A stretch of 64,000 bases of DNA, from positions 1,798,001-1,862,000 of the forward strand of contig CP114486.1 in NCBI GenBank assembly GCA_027186245.1, written 5' to 3'. The notes beneath the pieces were generated by a model. The model saw nothing but the letters and a program-made list of their open reading frames with translations. It ran no database searches and was not told the DNA's origin. Source of the stretch: Coriaria nepalensis. Lineage: Eukaryota > Streptophyta > Magnoliopsida > Cucurbitales > Coriariaceae. Below, one piece after another: positions 31,133-42,500 of the stretch (positions are counted from its first letter, which is position 1; every line of letters begins with the position of its first letter). The translations under genes and the position numbers were made by a program.

Positions 31133-31213
31133 GCAAAAGAGGAATCCAGGGATAAGAAAGCAAAAGAGGAATCCAGGGAGAAGAAAGCAAAAGAGGAATC
31201 CAGGGAGAAGAAG
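31133..31213. repeat. 27-bp tandem repeat, three copies
   Basis: The unit (GCAAAAGAGGAATCCAGGG then AGAAGAAA) is repeated three times with one difference in the first copy. It keeps a plus-strand frame open from an ATG at 31125 to 31268 (47 codons, Lys/Arg-rich) and also keeps minus-strand frames open, which is expected of a 27-bp (multiple of three) minisatellite. I do not claim a gene. Confidence 0.85.
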
Positions 31214-32761
31214 TAGAGGGAAAGTAATTTCCAACAGCAATGAGTTGGTGAAGTTGGCGATTAGCTAGGCTGTGAAGGGGCACAATCACGTGGACGTGGA
31301 CATGGACATGGACATGGGTCGGGACTATTTGTCGGTCAAGATTATCCAGAAGGACCATATTTAAAACGAGGGCCTATTTCTATTTCTACATTTAAAGCAA
31401 AGAAAAAGATATTGTGGTAGTGGGCGGCAACAATGAGTGAGATTGAAAATTGGTTTAATATTAAAAATAAAAATAAAAAATAAAAAAGAAACTGTATATA
31501 TTGCATAATAAAATTATAATATATATATATATATATATTTATTTATATTTAATTTTATTTATTAAATTAGGAGCAAAGCAAAACTTTATGCACGGATGGA
31601 TGAGTGGTTAAGATTACTTGCCTTCCTCGTACACACACATCCTAGTCACTGTTCATTTCATGCCCATTTTCTAGATATAGTCGTGGAGAGACAGAGTCCG
31701 AAGGTTTTGATAAAATTAAGGACATACATTCTTCTGCATAATTAAAATTTAGAGAGCAATTATTATATGAATGAATCTATATATACATATACTTAGTTAT
31801 AAATAAATAATATAAATGTAATTAATATCTCAAGTATTTAATAAATACATATATATATATATATAATATAAGATAGTAAATATAAACTAATAATATCTTG
31901 TTTTTCCTAATCTAAATATTATAGTGAAAATTTAGGAGCTGATTCTAAAAAAATATAATAATAATGAATAATAAAATTTATGATTTTAATTAATTTATTT
32001 GATTATTTAAATGATTTTTATTACTTATTTAAATTAAAAAAAAAAAAAAAAGAATTATCGGTTTTATTTAGTTTGAAATATATATATAATTTGAGAAATT
32101 CTCCAATTTATTTAATTAGTGACCCGATGGAAAAAGGGTCATCACAAAAATTATAATAAATATAAAGGATCATGATATAATTAAACAGCCAACTGTAATA
32201 CATATGAAGCTCTCAACTGCTCTCCCTCCTATATAATTATTTATCCTTGGCTTTCACTTTTTCATCTGTAGTGCGAAGAGGTGAAGAAGGGTCTGATTCC
32301 CAAATTTCGAAAGAAGGGGTTTCTGGGTTTCGTCTCAATTTCATTCTTCTCGGCAAGTTTTCGGTCTGAAATTTGAATTTTCAAGAGATTTTCTTGCATT
32401 TTTAGAACTTTAAAAACTTTGCTTTTTTTCTTTTTCGCAGGTGGTAAAGGAGGAGGTGGAGGATAAATAGTTTCAGGTGAGGGGATTCCCAGAATATATC
32501 CAGCCACTAAGGTTCTCACTCCTATTTTCATTCCCCATTTGTTCGTTTCTTTCGTTCTGATAAATTTTAGCTCTATAACCTTGTAATTATGAATTTCCTT
32601 CTTGAAATTATGAGTATGCTAGTTTTGTCTTAATTTTTCACCACAAGGAAACCCTTGTTGAAATTCGGAATGAATTTGTTGCGATCGATCTTGTTTCTTG
32701 GGGGGTTTCATTCTAGAGGAAATTATTAAAAGATAAAGCATTTTTTATAATTTGTGGTCAG

Positions 32762-34105
32762 ATGGCTAGTGCTATGAAGCAACAACTAGTTGGAGTTCCA
32801 GTTGCAGGTTCACATCTGCTTTTCTCCTCTTTTGGTTCTATTGCTGGAATCTCTGAGCCATGGTATTAACTTTATATATTTCTGTCAACTTGAGTTCTTT
32901 TGTCGTTTAATTAGGCCATTTTTTCTTAAGGAATATAGAGGGAAAATCCCAGATCTTATTTCTTGATGTTATGTTAGTTTTAATCATTGCAGGAACAATT
33001 TCAAGCTCTCTTCTGGGTCTTCGGGGCAATTAACCATCTTCTATGATGGTAACATTAATGTGTTTGATAACATCTCCCCTGAAAAGGTAGTTTCCCCCTC
33101 TCTCCACTGGTAGAGAATAAGGCTTTTCTGAAAAACATTTTGGTCGTTTGCAGGCTCAGGCTATAATGCTTCTGGCTGGGGCTGCTCTGCCTTCCAACTT
33201 AGCATTAGCATACCCAAGGGGTCAAGCTCAGGGAAGTAACCAGAAGTTGGTGGCAGGTGATGGTGGTCGGGCGAGTCAGGCACCAAACGCACCACCGCCT
33301 TGCTCTGCTGGTGGGGCCCAGTCAGTGAGTGGGTCCACTAGTACTGATGAACAGGTGGCTGCTAAAACCTCAGGAGCTCTTTCCACTCCTGTTAGCAAAC
33401 CAGGGCCTCCAAAAATTACCTTGATGCCTTCTGGATCTGGTACGAAAATATTATCTTATTAAAAACTCTTAAATTATGTCTTAACTAGTTGCTTTGCAAC
33501 TCGATTTATGGATGTTTCATGTACAATTAATAAAAATTAACAGATTTGAGTTTGCTTCTTCTGCGTGCAAAAGTAACTCAGTTTTTTAGATTTGTGTCAA
33601 TATTATTTTGTGATCATCTGGAAATATGCATAGATTATATGACAATAATGAAAAGCCTCAAGTACCCTTTATTTTATTTTATTTTATTTTTTTCTGGCAC
33701 AGCTGTTCCACAGGCTCGGAAAGCATCCTTGGCTCGTTTTTTGGAGAAGCGCAGGGAAAGGTTAGTGATGATGTACCGAGTATGTTTGAAATTTTTTTTC
33801 ACTAAAACAAAGTATACTTAGAAATATGATCCCAAGCTCTTGAAAATACATGCTTTGATTCAACTGTTGTGATTTTTTCAACTTTTGGTTTTCTGTAACA
33901 TATCAGTCTACGTGCGCTAAAGAAGTCGTGAGAAAGAAATAGCAAATTTTTATTGTACTCAATTTTGTTTTTCTCCGGTTGATGTAGGGTGATGAGTGCA
34001 GCTCCATACAACCTGAACAAGACATCTGCAGAGGGTTCTACCCCTCCAGAAGCTAATAACGCTAATTCCTCTTCAGTTCCAGAAGCTGGGGATGCTCCAA
34101 ACTAA
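32762..34105 (+). CDS. TIFY/Jas-motif protein, JAZ-like repressor
   Basis: Five exons: 32762-32862, 32993-33086, 33154-33439, 33703-33760 and 33988-34105, giving 218 codons plus stop. The protein starts MASAMKQQLVGVPVAG. The TIFY/ZIM domain is near residues 45-80 (QLTIFYDGNINVFDNISPEK, AQAIMLLAG) and binds NINJA and other JAZ proteins. A Pro/Ser/Gly-rich linker follows. The Jas motif is near 163-188 (VPQARKASLARFLEKRRERV, then MSAAPY) and is the part that binds MYC transcription factors and, with jasmonoyl-isoleucine, COI1. The sequence best fits the JAZ3/JAZ4/JAZ9 (TIFY6/7) group, but only ~45 residues precede TIFY, fewer than in those relatives. The start codon lies immediately after an intron acceptor, so an upstream coding exon could have been missed or lost. 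Confidence 0.88.
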
Positions 34106-36577
34106 AAAGCCAAAAAGCAAGGACATGATCATAATCCGTTTGTTTAATTTATACGATGTTGCCAAAACTGAATATGGCATATTCTACTAATCTATCATAG
34201 CTTATATAAGTATGATTTCTGACATTTCTAATGTCAAATTATCAAACTCTGCTTCTCCTATTTGTCATATATTGTTATGGTTATCGCGTCTGTGTGTCAT
34301 TTTGAAGGAGTCGAGACATCTGGTATTATGTAACAGTATTAAGAATGTTGTTAATTTGAATATAAAATTCTGGAAACTGTATCCTTCCTATTAGATGGGG
34401 GAGATGGTGTCATATTTTGAAAAAGAGAGATTCTTGTATCCACGGCTGCTGACAATTCTATCCAAGACTTTGTTTTCATATATTATTTATAATTGCGATG
34501 AATTTTTTGGTTTGTAACGTAATCTGGCACTCTACGTATACAAAAATTTGTCCCTTTTAATTGTTCATGGCACAAGTGGTAATGCATTTAGGCTTCCATG
34601 GATATATGTCAGCATTAATTGTTCCTTAATCAACGAAGTCATCATTGCCTGTTAGTCTACAGAACAAATCTAGAAGAACATATTGCTCAAATGCTAAAAT
34701 ATCAAATCAAATGTGTTTCATTTAGTGATGGGTAACTGTTACTTAGATGTAACATTTATAAGGTAAAAGTACCCACCAGAAAAGGGATGAACATTGTCTG
34801 GCAGGTTAAAATATTTTCTATTTCAAGTAGACTAAATAATCAAAGGAAGCTTATTATAAGTGGTTATGATGGCCGACATAAATAATGTCTGGATATTTGA
34901 TGATACTAGAGTATATATCTCTATCTATCTTTGTTTTTTTTTGGGGCCACAACCAAGATGCAACCACAAATTGTAATGAAGTACTTTTCGTCACGTTTAA
35001 AATGAAACAACCAAATATCAGTATCCTTGTTTAAATGTTGTGGACCACAGCCTGTTGTCCACTTGTAAGGGGGGATACAATGGTAACGTACATTCCACGG
35101 CTACATGTATTTTTCTGTCTCTTATCATGTTTTTTTTCCTCCCAATCAAATTAGAATATATAGTTATATACTAGTATCATCGACGGGAGAATCTCATATT
35201 AAAATATGTCAATTTGAAAACTTTGTAGAGAAAATAGGAAATTTACCATAATTGAGTTATCTTAGCAGTATGCTCAGTTTAGTTATCATTGAAAGATGAA
35301 AGAAATGGATAATCATTCGTAAGAGCTCTGGTTTATCTCTAATCCTTGAATCTATATAGAACATATATATATATATATATATGAGATTGAACCATATAGA
35401 TTTGTCCTTAAAGTCACTTGCCCAGTAAAGAGAATCCACCAAAATCGTAACAGGCCGGAGATTGGCTAATTGGGTATAGCTCCATATCTCTATTCTTTAT
35501 ACACACATAGACATACACATGAACACGAACACTGAAAGAGAAATCAATCACATCTTATATATTCAATTTACCAGCAGAATATTTTTAGTTTTTATATTTT
35601 CTATTTCCAACCATGTAAAGCTTATATATAATACTGCAATATGTTTTAATCATTTTTAGTGCATAAAATTTGAATGGAAACTATTCCAATTTATATTTTC
35701 AATCCAATGAATTTAATTTCAACCAATTTATAATACTGCAATAAGAGTACTCCTCATATTTGACTTTCTCCGGCAATACACTTTTAGAGGAGGGATTGAT
35801 ACAGTTGACATAGCACTGTAGCATTACTTGATGAGACACTCCTCATATTTATCATCTACTTCCCGTTTTAGTGGCAAAATTTTAATCTCCGTGCCTTCCA
35901 AACTTCCTATGTTACAGCAACCCTAATAAGAAATTAACAGCTTTTCTCAACTAGTTGTTCGCAACCAGTTGGAAGCAAAAAGGCTTAAACCGTTCCCAAT
36001 ATAGAAATCCAAAAAAAGACTAGTAATTCCAGACAACCCATGAGGGCATTACTGGAAAAATTGTACAAAAAAAGTTGACATGGCAAAAACAGTAAATGCC
36101 ACATGGTATCATCAAAAAAGTTGAATGAGTAGGCGGCTTCACCCACAAAGAATATATATACATATTTTTAAAGATAAGTTCAATATCATTGAAGAAGGTC
36201 CTAGTAAGGGGAGAACATCCCAAAGTTACAAAGGAAGATGGTACAAATATACGAAATCAACTATAGATGAGAACATACATGAGGGGAATATAAGAGAGTA
36301 GAATTAAAGCCCAGATAAAGAGATCTTTTATTGACCAAATAAGCAGATTAGAAGCAAACCTAGAAACAAACTAGATAAAAGCATCTAACCGTCATGACAT
36401 CTCAACCTGCAGTTTGTTTGAAGAGTGAAACATAGCAATGATGGGGATCCTAGCTTTCAAGTAAGCTTTGAGGCATTGAAACATTGAACTCTTTGGTTGC
36501 TTGAATTCTTGCCAAAAGTCTACTTGGATTTAGTAGCAAGTTTCATCTAGTTTAGCTGAGTTCTCATATAAGATAAC
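34106..36577. other. Intergenic between convergent genes
   Basis: No gene is supported in 2.5 kb between the TIFY gene (+) and MED23 (-). The DNA is AT-rich, with an AT repeat near 35363-35382. The phrase ACTCCTCATATTT occurs twice (about 35748 and 35839). The right end is the presumed 3' UTR of MED23. Confidence 0.5.
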
Positions 36578-39500
36578 TTATGATGGGTTCTGAAGCAGCT
36601 TGGGATGAGTAGCTGCATAGATGGAAGAATTAGTGTCGGGTTTTAAGTGTGAAAGGAGATGTTGTATATCCGGGCGCAGATTTTCCAATCCTGCTCCGAA
36701 AATAGCAAGAACCTCTACTCGGGGCTTGGTGTTAGCTTGGACGGCTCCCCCCTGTCCTTCATAATGAACCACATGGTGGCTGAAAAAAAAAACAGATTGA
36801 CGATAATAATGCTTATTATGCCAGTAACTACTTAAGGCTACACATAAAATAAGGCAAAAAGTGTATTGGCACTAACAGAAAGTCTACGAGATCTGCTATT
36901 TCTGATGCTTCTACTGCAGGAGATGGCTGTGAGTTTTTTCCGAAGAGGTCCGCCATTATATTTAGAAGCAAGGACAGGGTCTATAAAACAAAGGAATATA
37001 AGTAAATATAATACCTTTTTTTAAGGGGCTAGTAGGATAATATAAGAGCAGGCAGAGTGAGTGACTCGCTGTACCTTACTGAAGAGGGTGTGAGCATTTG
37101 CCATTTTTGCGAGTAAAGGACCCATAATACGAAATACTATTCTTAACATTGCAACTGAACTAACTGGCCTGAGATGATTAATGACGACATGGGTTCCTTC
37201 TAGCCATTCTTGTGGGAGGTTACTAAAGAAAGAGTGAAGCAGTGCCACTATATTACCTGAAATACAACATGATTGAAGTTCCAATAAATATAAAAACCAA
37301 ACAAAACTGTAATAAGTATAAGTTTTGCCGCAGCCATCATCACAAAAAGGTCAATATAGTTCTGGATATTTCGCAAGTTGAAATATTGAAAATTTAGCAT
37401 AAATTTCAAATGCAGAAAGGTCAGTAAGTTTACCTATAGCTGTAGAGGTGTTATCTTGAGCAGCCCATGATGGATCCAACAAAGCATAGCCAACAGCCGA
37501 GTCTAATTCCCCTAATGACCTTTTACCATCAGCAAGCCACCAACTTTCTTTTATAATCCGTGATGCCTCTATATATAACTGAATGTGAAAATCAGGGGGC
37601 AGCTGAGCCAGTAGGAGACCACATGCTTGGATCAATAAGCAAGACAACTGTTGCCATGTATAACCACTCCTCGAAACAAAGTTGGGAGCATTTATTCCTG
37701 CGATGGGAGGATTTGATCTTCCAGCATTCAAGGAATCTGTGCTTCCACCTGAAGGAGAAGTTGGCAAGGCCAAGCCTTGACCAGCACTGTTTGGAGCTCC
37801 ATGGAGACTATTGCTGGATTGAATCAGAGTTGGTTGTATATTAACCACAATTTGAACAAGTGAGGAGACGATCTGGGAAGCAGATACCGGAAGGGAGAGT
37901 AGTTCTATGACTGCTGTTTCAAGAATAAGCTGTGTATAGGTCCCAGGGTCTTGAATTTGATAGAATGCTTTTTGGCCTTCTGAAGGATTTGGTGCTCCAG
38001 ATTGAGATGTTGCAGGGGTTTTGTTAACAGAAGCACGCATAGGATTATTTAGAGCATCAGATGACCCTGATTTTGAGTTATGCAGTGGAGGAATAACGTT
38101 ATTAACAAGGCCCAGTAATAGAGTTGCAAAATAGTCCAGAGGAGGGCACATGGCAGGAGCTGATGAGCTAATGTGTTGTCGAAATGACTCCGAAAATGGG
38201 ATCTGAGACAAATTTAAAATGAATAAAACAATAATGAGATTCTAGAAAGCGTAAGAAATCAGAGAGTAAATGTATTGATCAAAAGAAAGAGATGGGGTAA
38301 AATTACCTTGCCAACAGGTAGTACATTTAATATACGAACAATCAGTTTAGTAGGGAGATGACCATAGAAGTATGCAAGTATATCACGAACAAAAGAAAAT
38401 CGAAGAGGGTGGTAAACAAGCAATGGAGAATACATGGCCAGAACTCTATCAGCTTGATCTACAGCGTCATTTTCAATGAGTCTATAAATTATTAAAGGAA
38501 AGACAGGAAGCAAACGTGCTGCGATATCATCAAAGAACGTGGGTTGCCTGCAGATATAACACATGTTTTGTAAGAATGCAAATGTGAATCACGGGACAAA
38601 GTTTATACATTTATCATATATTGTATGTTTTAAGAATTGGGGAAAATATTACTACTTACTAGGAGGAACTATAGACATTAATATCAGTTTGATATTGGGG
38701 GAAAAAAATCTCAAGAAAAACAGCATTTGGAAATCTCAAGAAGTTCAGTGCATTTCTCATAGAATTCTTGTGTTACTAATCCATTTAGTTTTGAAAAATA
38801 AAAAAACAAGATACTCCATAACACTGTAAATCCCGGCATGACTATCGACATCCATTACTTCTAAAATTCATTACTTTAGTTGAAGGAAGAAAAGTACAAA
38901 GAAGAATTTGTTATAATTCCTAAAGATGAAATCATTTCAAGTGTGGTTCCAAAGAATGAAATGCAATTGCATTCCTTCATTTCCAATTTTGTTCTAAACA
39001 GGGAAAATGATTTAGAAATAAATTTAATTGAACTTTATGGAATTGATTCTGAAAAAGTTATGCAGATCTCAACAATGCAGTTATTAGTTGAGCATTTGTA
39101 ACCTGTCCTTCCACGAAAGATGATTGCCTAGGGATTTTTGCAATTCAGTTCTCTTGAATAATCCAGTATAAAGCCAATGCTCAGTGGGACCACGGTTCAC
39201 ACAATATAGTTTTACTCTTTGTTGCAGCTCTTGTCTATCTAGTAAACTAATCTGCGACATGTAATGTTACATCATCAAGAATACGACAATAACATATTTC
39301 AATGCCTATATGCAAGTATAATAATTAGAAATGTAATTTCAAAGCGGTTCAAAATTGTATTCCTAAATATACAATCAAAATTTGAAGTCACTTTAGTTGG
39401 AAGCGAGACATTGGAAAATTAAGTCCTTTACTTCAAAGCCACAAATGTTTTGTTCCTGATTCCATGTTTCCCGCCGACAATGAATTTCAATGGCAGGACA

Positions 39501-42500
39501 TATTTACATCTATTCTTACTGGTGAACATAAAATTACACTAATGATATCAGGCACAGACTAACTATCAGAAAGATATAGCCGCACAGATTTGACATAACA
39601 TAGATTTAAATCCTGCAACTACCATCCGCTCAGGCAGCAATTAGAATAACATAAGGCCATGGCTTCAAATGCTTAACAAGTTTGAAGAACATACTGAAAA
39701 CTTTAGTAATTTGCTCAAGTAATTTACAGATTACATATATAGGGTATTTATACACTAGAAACCCTAGACTAGTTATGATAAGATCTTAACAACTAATTTA
39801 GAATCTCATATCTTTAGGAAAATATTCTAAGATATTTCTTCCTAATATTTCTCCTAAGATTTCTCTAACCAAATCCTAACATTATCCTTTTTTTATTTCC
39901 AAAACTCCCCCTCAAGCTGGTTCAAAGATATCTAGTAAACCCAGCTTGCATACCAACTTGTCTAAATGAATCTTTTGTAGTCCTTTAGTAAGGATATCTG
40001 CCACTTGTTGATCTATAGGAATATACAGCATACACTATACCTTCTTCCAACTTCTCTTTAATGAAATATCTATCAATCTCCACATGTTTAGTCCTATCAT
40101 GCTGAACCGGATTTTGAGTAATATTGATAGCTACTTTATTGCCACAATAGAGTGTCATAGGAATAGTACTCAAGAACTTTAAATCTTCAAGCAGCCCTTT
40201 TAGCCATAGTATTTCACAAATCCCTTGAGCTACCGCCCTGAACTCGGCTTCTGCACTACTTCTAGCTACTACATTATGTTTTTTACTTCTCCAAGTTACT
40301 AGATTTCCACCAACATAAGTACAGTAGCCTGAGGTATACCTTCTATCAATTACACTACCTGCCCAGTCAGCATCTGTGAATGCTTCAATCTTGACATGTC
40401 CATGATTCTGAAATAGCAATCTTCTTCCCAGTTTTCCTTTTAGATACTTGAGTATTCTGTAAACAGCATCAAAGTATTCTTCTCCAGGTAAGTGTATGAA
40501 TTGGCTCACAACACTTTCTGCAAATGCTATATCTGGCCTAGTATGAGATAGGTAGATGAGTCTTCCCACTAGTCTTTGAAACTGTTCCCCATTCACCATC
40601 CTATCTGAACTTGCTGCCTCTAACTTCAAGTTTGCTTTATAGGAGTTTCAACCGATTTGCACCCCAGATAACCTGTTTCCTTAAACAAGTCAAGTACATA
40701 CTTCCTTTGAGAAACAAAAATTCCCTTCTTAGATCTCGCAAATTCGATTCCCAAAAAGTACTTCACAGATCCAAGGTCTTTTATTTCAAATTTTGTGGCC
40801 AGAAATTTCTTCAACCTTTCTAGTTCATCTACATCACTTCCAGTTAGGATCATATCATCCACATAAACAATGAGAATGGCAATCTTACCATCTCTAGAAT
40901 GCTTAACAAATAACGTATGATCTGCTTGAGTTTGGTGATATCCATGACCCTTTAGAGACTTAGTCAGGCAATCAAACCATGCCCTAGGTGATTACTTTAG
41001 GCTATATAGTGACTTTCTTAACTTGCAAATCTTCTATGTTCCATAATGTCCTTCAAAACCAGGTGGTAAATCCATAAACACTTCCTCTTCTAATTCCCCA
41101 TTAAGGAACGCATTTTTCACATCTAACTGTTGTAAAGGCCATTCGAGATTAGCAGCAAGTGAAAGCAATACTCTAATAGAATTTACCTTAGCAACCAGAG
41201 CAAATGTCTCTTGGTAATCTATTCCATAGGTTTGTGTGAAACTTTTAGCCACAAGCCTTGCCTTGTACCTTTCAATCTTCCCTTCTGCATTGTACTTCAT
41301 AGTAAACACCAACTTGCAGCCTACCGTTTTTCCTCTATTAGGTAAGCTCATAATCTCCCACGTGTCATTTTTTTCAAGTGCTCTCATCTCTTCTAACCCA
41401 ACCATTTTCCATTCTAGTTGACTCATTGCTTCCTGGATATCTTTCGGAATTGAAACACTGGATAGATTAGCAGTAAAGGTTCTATAGTTAGAAGATAACC
41501 TATGATAGGAGACATATTTAGCAATATAGTACAAGTACGGATCTGTTTCCTAAGGGCAATAGGAATATCAAGATCAAAATTTGTAGGAACAACTTTATCA
41601 TGATGATTCGAAATACTTGAAACATTTGGAACTGTAATACTTGTTTCATTTACAAGATCATCATCCACAGAGACATTTTGGTAGGTAGGAGGTTGAGGTT
41701 CTTTATTATGAATCTGCTTCCTCCGAGAGTAGACTAGCAGTTCAGGTTGTTGCACTGTTTGTAGTTTTTCTCCTCCTGACAAAGAGTATAACATTTGATT
41801 CTATAAGAAAGGAAGGATCATATAGGTTACTAGATTGAGGGACATTTTGAGTAGGCATATCCAGAAACGGTAGAAGTAAAGAATTTGAAGTTTCCCAAAA
41901 ATTATCTTTGATCCTAGAATTACTCTCCCTGAAGAGAATTTTCGGTAAAGTAAGGTGTCTTCAAAGAAAGTTACATCCATGCTCACAAAATTTTTTTTTA
42001 ACGTAAGATGATAACATTTATACCCTTTTTGATTTGGAGAATAGCCTACAAAGACACCTTTCAGCTCTAGGATCAAGTTTTGACCGGTTGTGTTTGTGTA
42101 TATGAACAAAAAATGTGCAGCCAAAAATTCTAGGAGATAAGGAGTTAAATATCGAATATGAGGAAATGTTTCTACTAGTTTGTTTATAGGAGTTTAATAT
42201 TCTAGTACCTTAGTGGGAACTCTATTTATAAGATAAGTAGCTGTAAAGACTGCATCCCCCCATAGTAAACATGATTGATCTAGTAACTTCAACTAGGTGT
42301 CTATTTTTCCTTTCAGCTATCCTATTTTGTTGAGGGGTATCATAACATGTAGATTGATGAAGCATGCCTTTTTCTGTCAAGAACTCATTTAGGATTGAAT
42401 TAAAGTATTCTTTGCCATTATCGGTTTTAAGAACTTGGATTTGTGTTTGGAACTTATTTTCAATCATATAATAGAATTCTTTGAATTTTTTAGTAGCTTC

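Larger units (their letters stand above)
30773..32761. other. Intergenic plus 5' leader of the TIFY gene
   Basis: Contains a MITE-like segment (30914-31026), a 27-bp tandem repeat (31133-31213), a short GTGGACATG-type repeat (31291-31318), AT repeats near 31515-31540 and 31850-31864, and, from about 32260, the transcribed leader of the TIFY gene, with a likely leader intron ending in TCAG at 32761. Confidence 0.5.

Noticed and set aside
31588..31615. A-box-like GGATGAGTGGTTAAG suggesting a tRNA or SINE
   Set aside because: No B box at the right distance and no cloverleaf can be drawn.
34212..36223. Short open frames between the TIFY gene and MED23
   Set aside because: All are under 70 codons, AT-rich and without domain or transcript signals.
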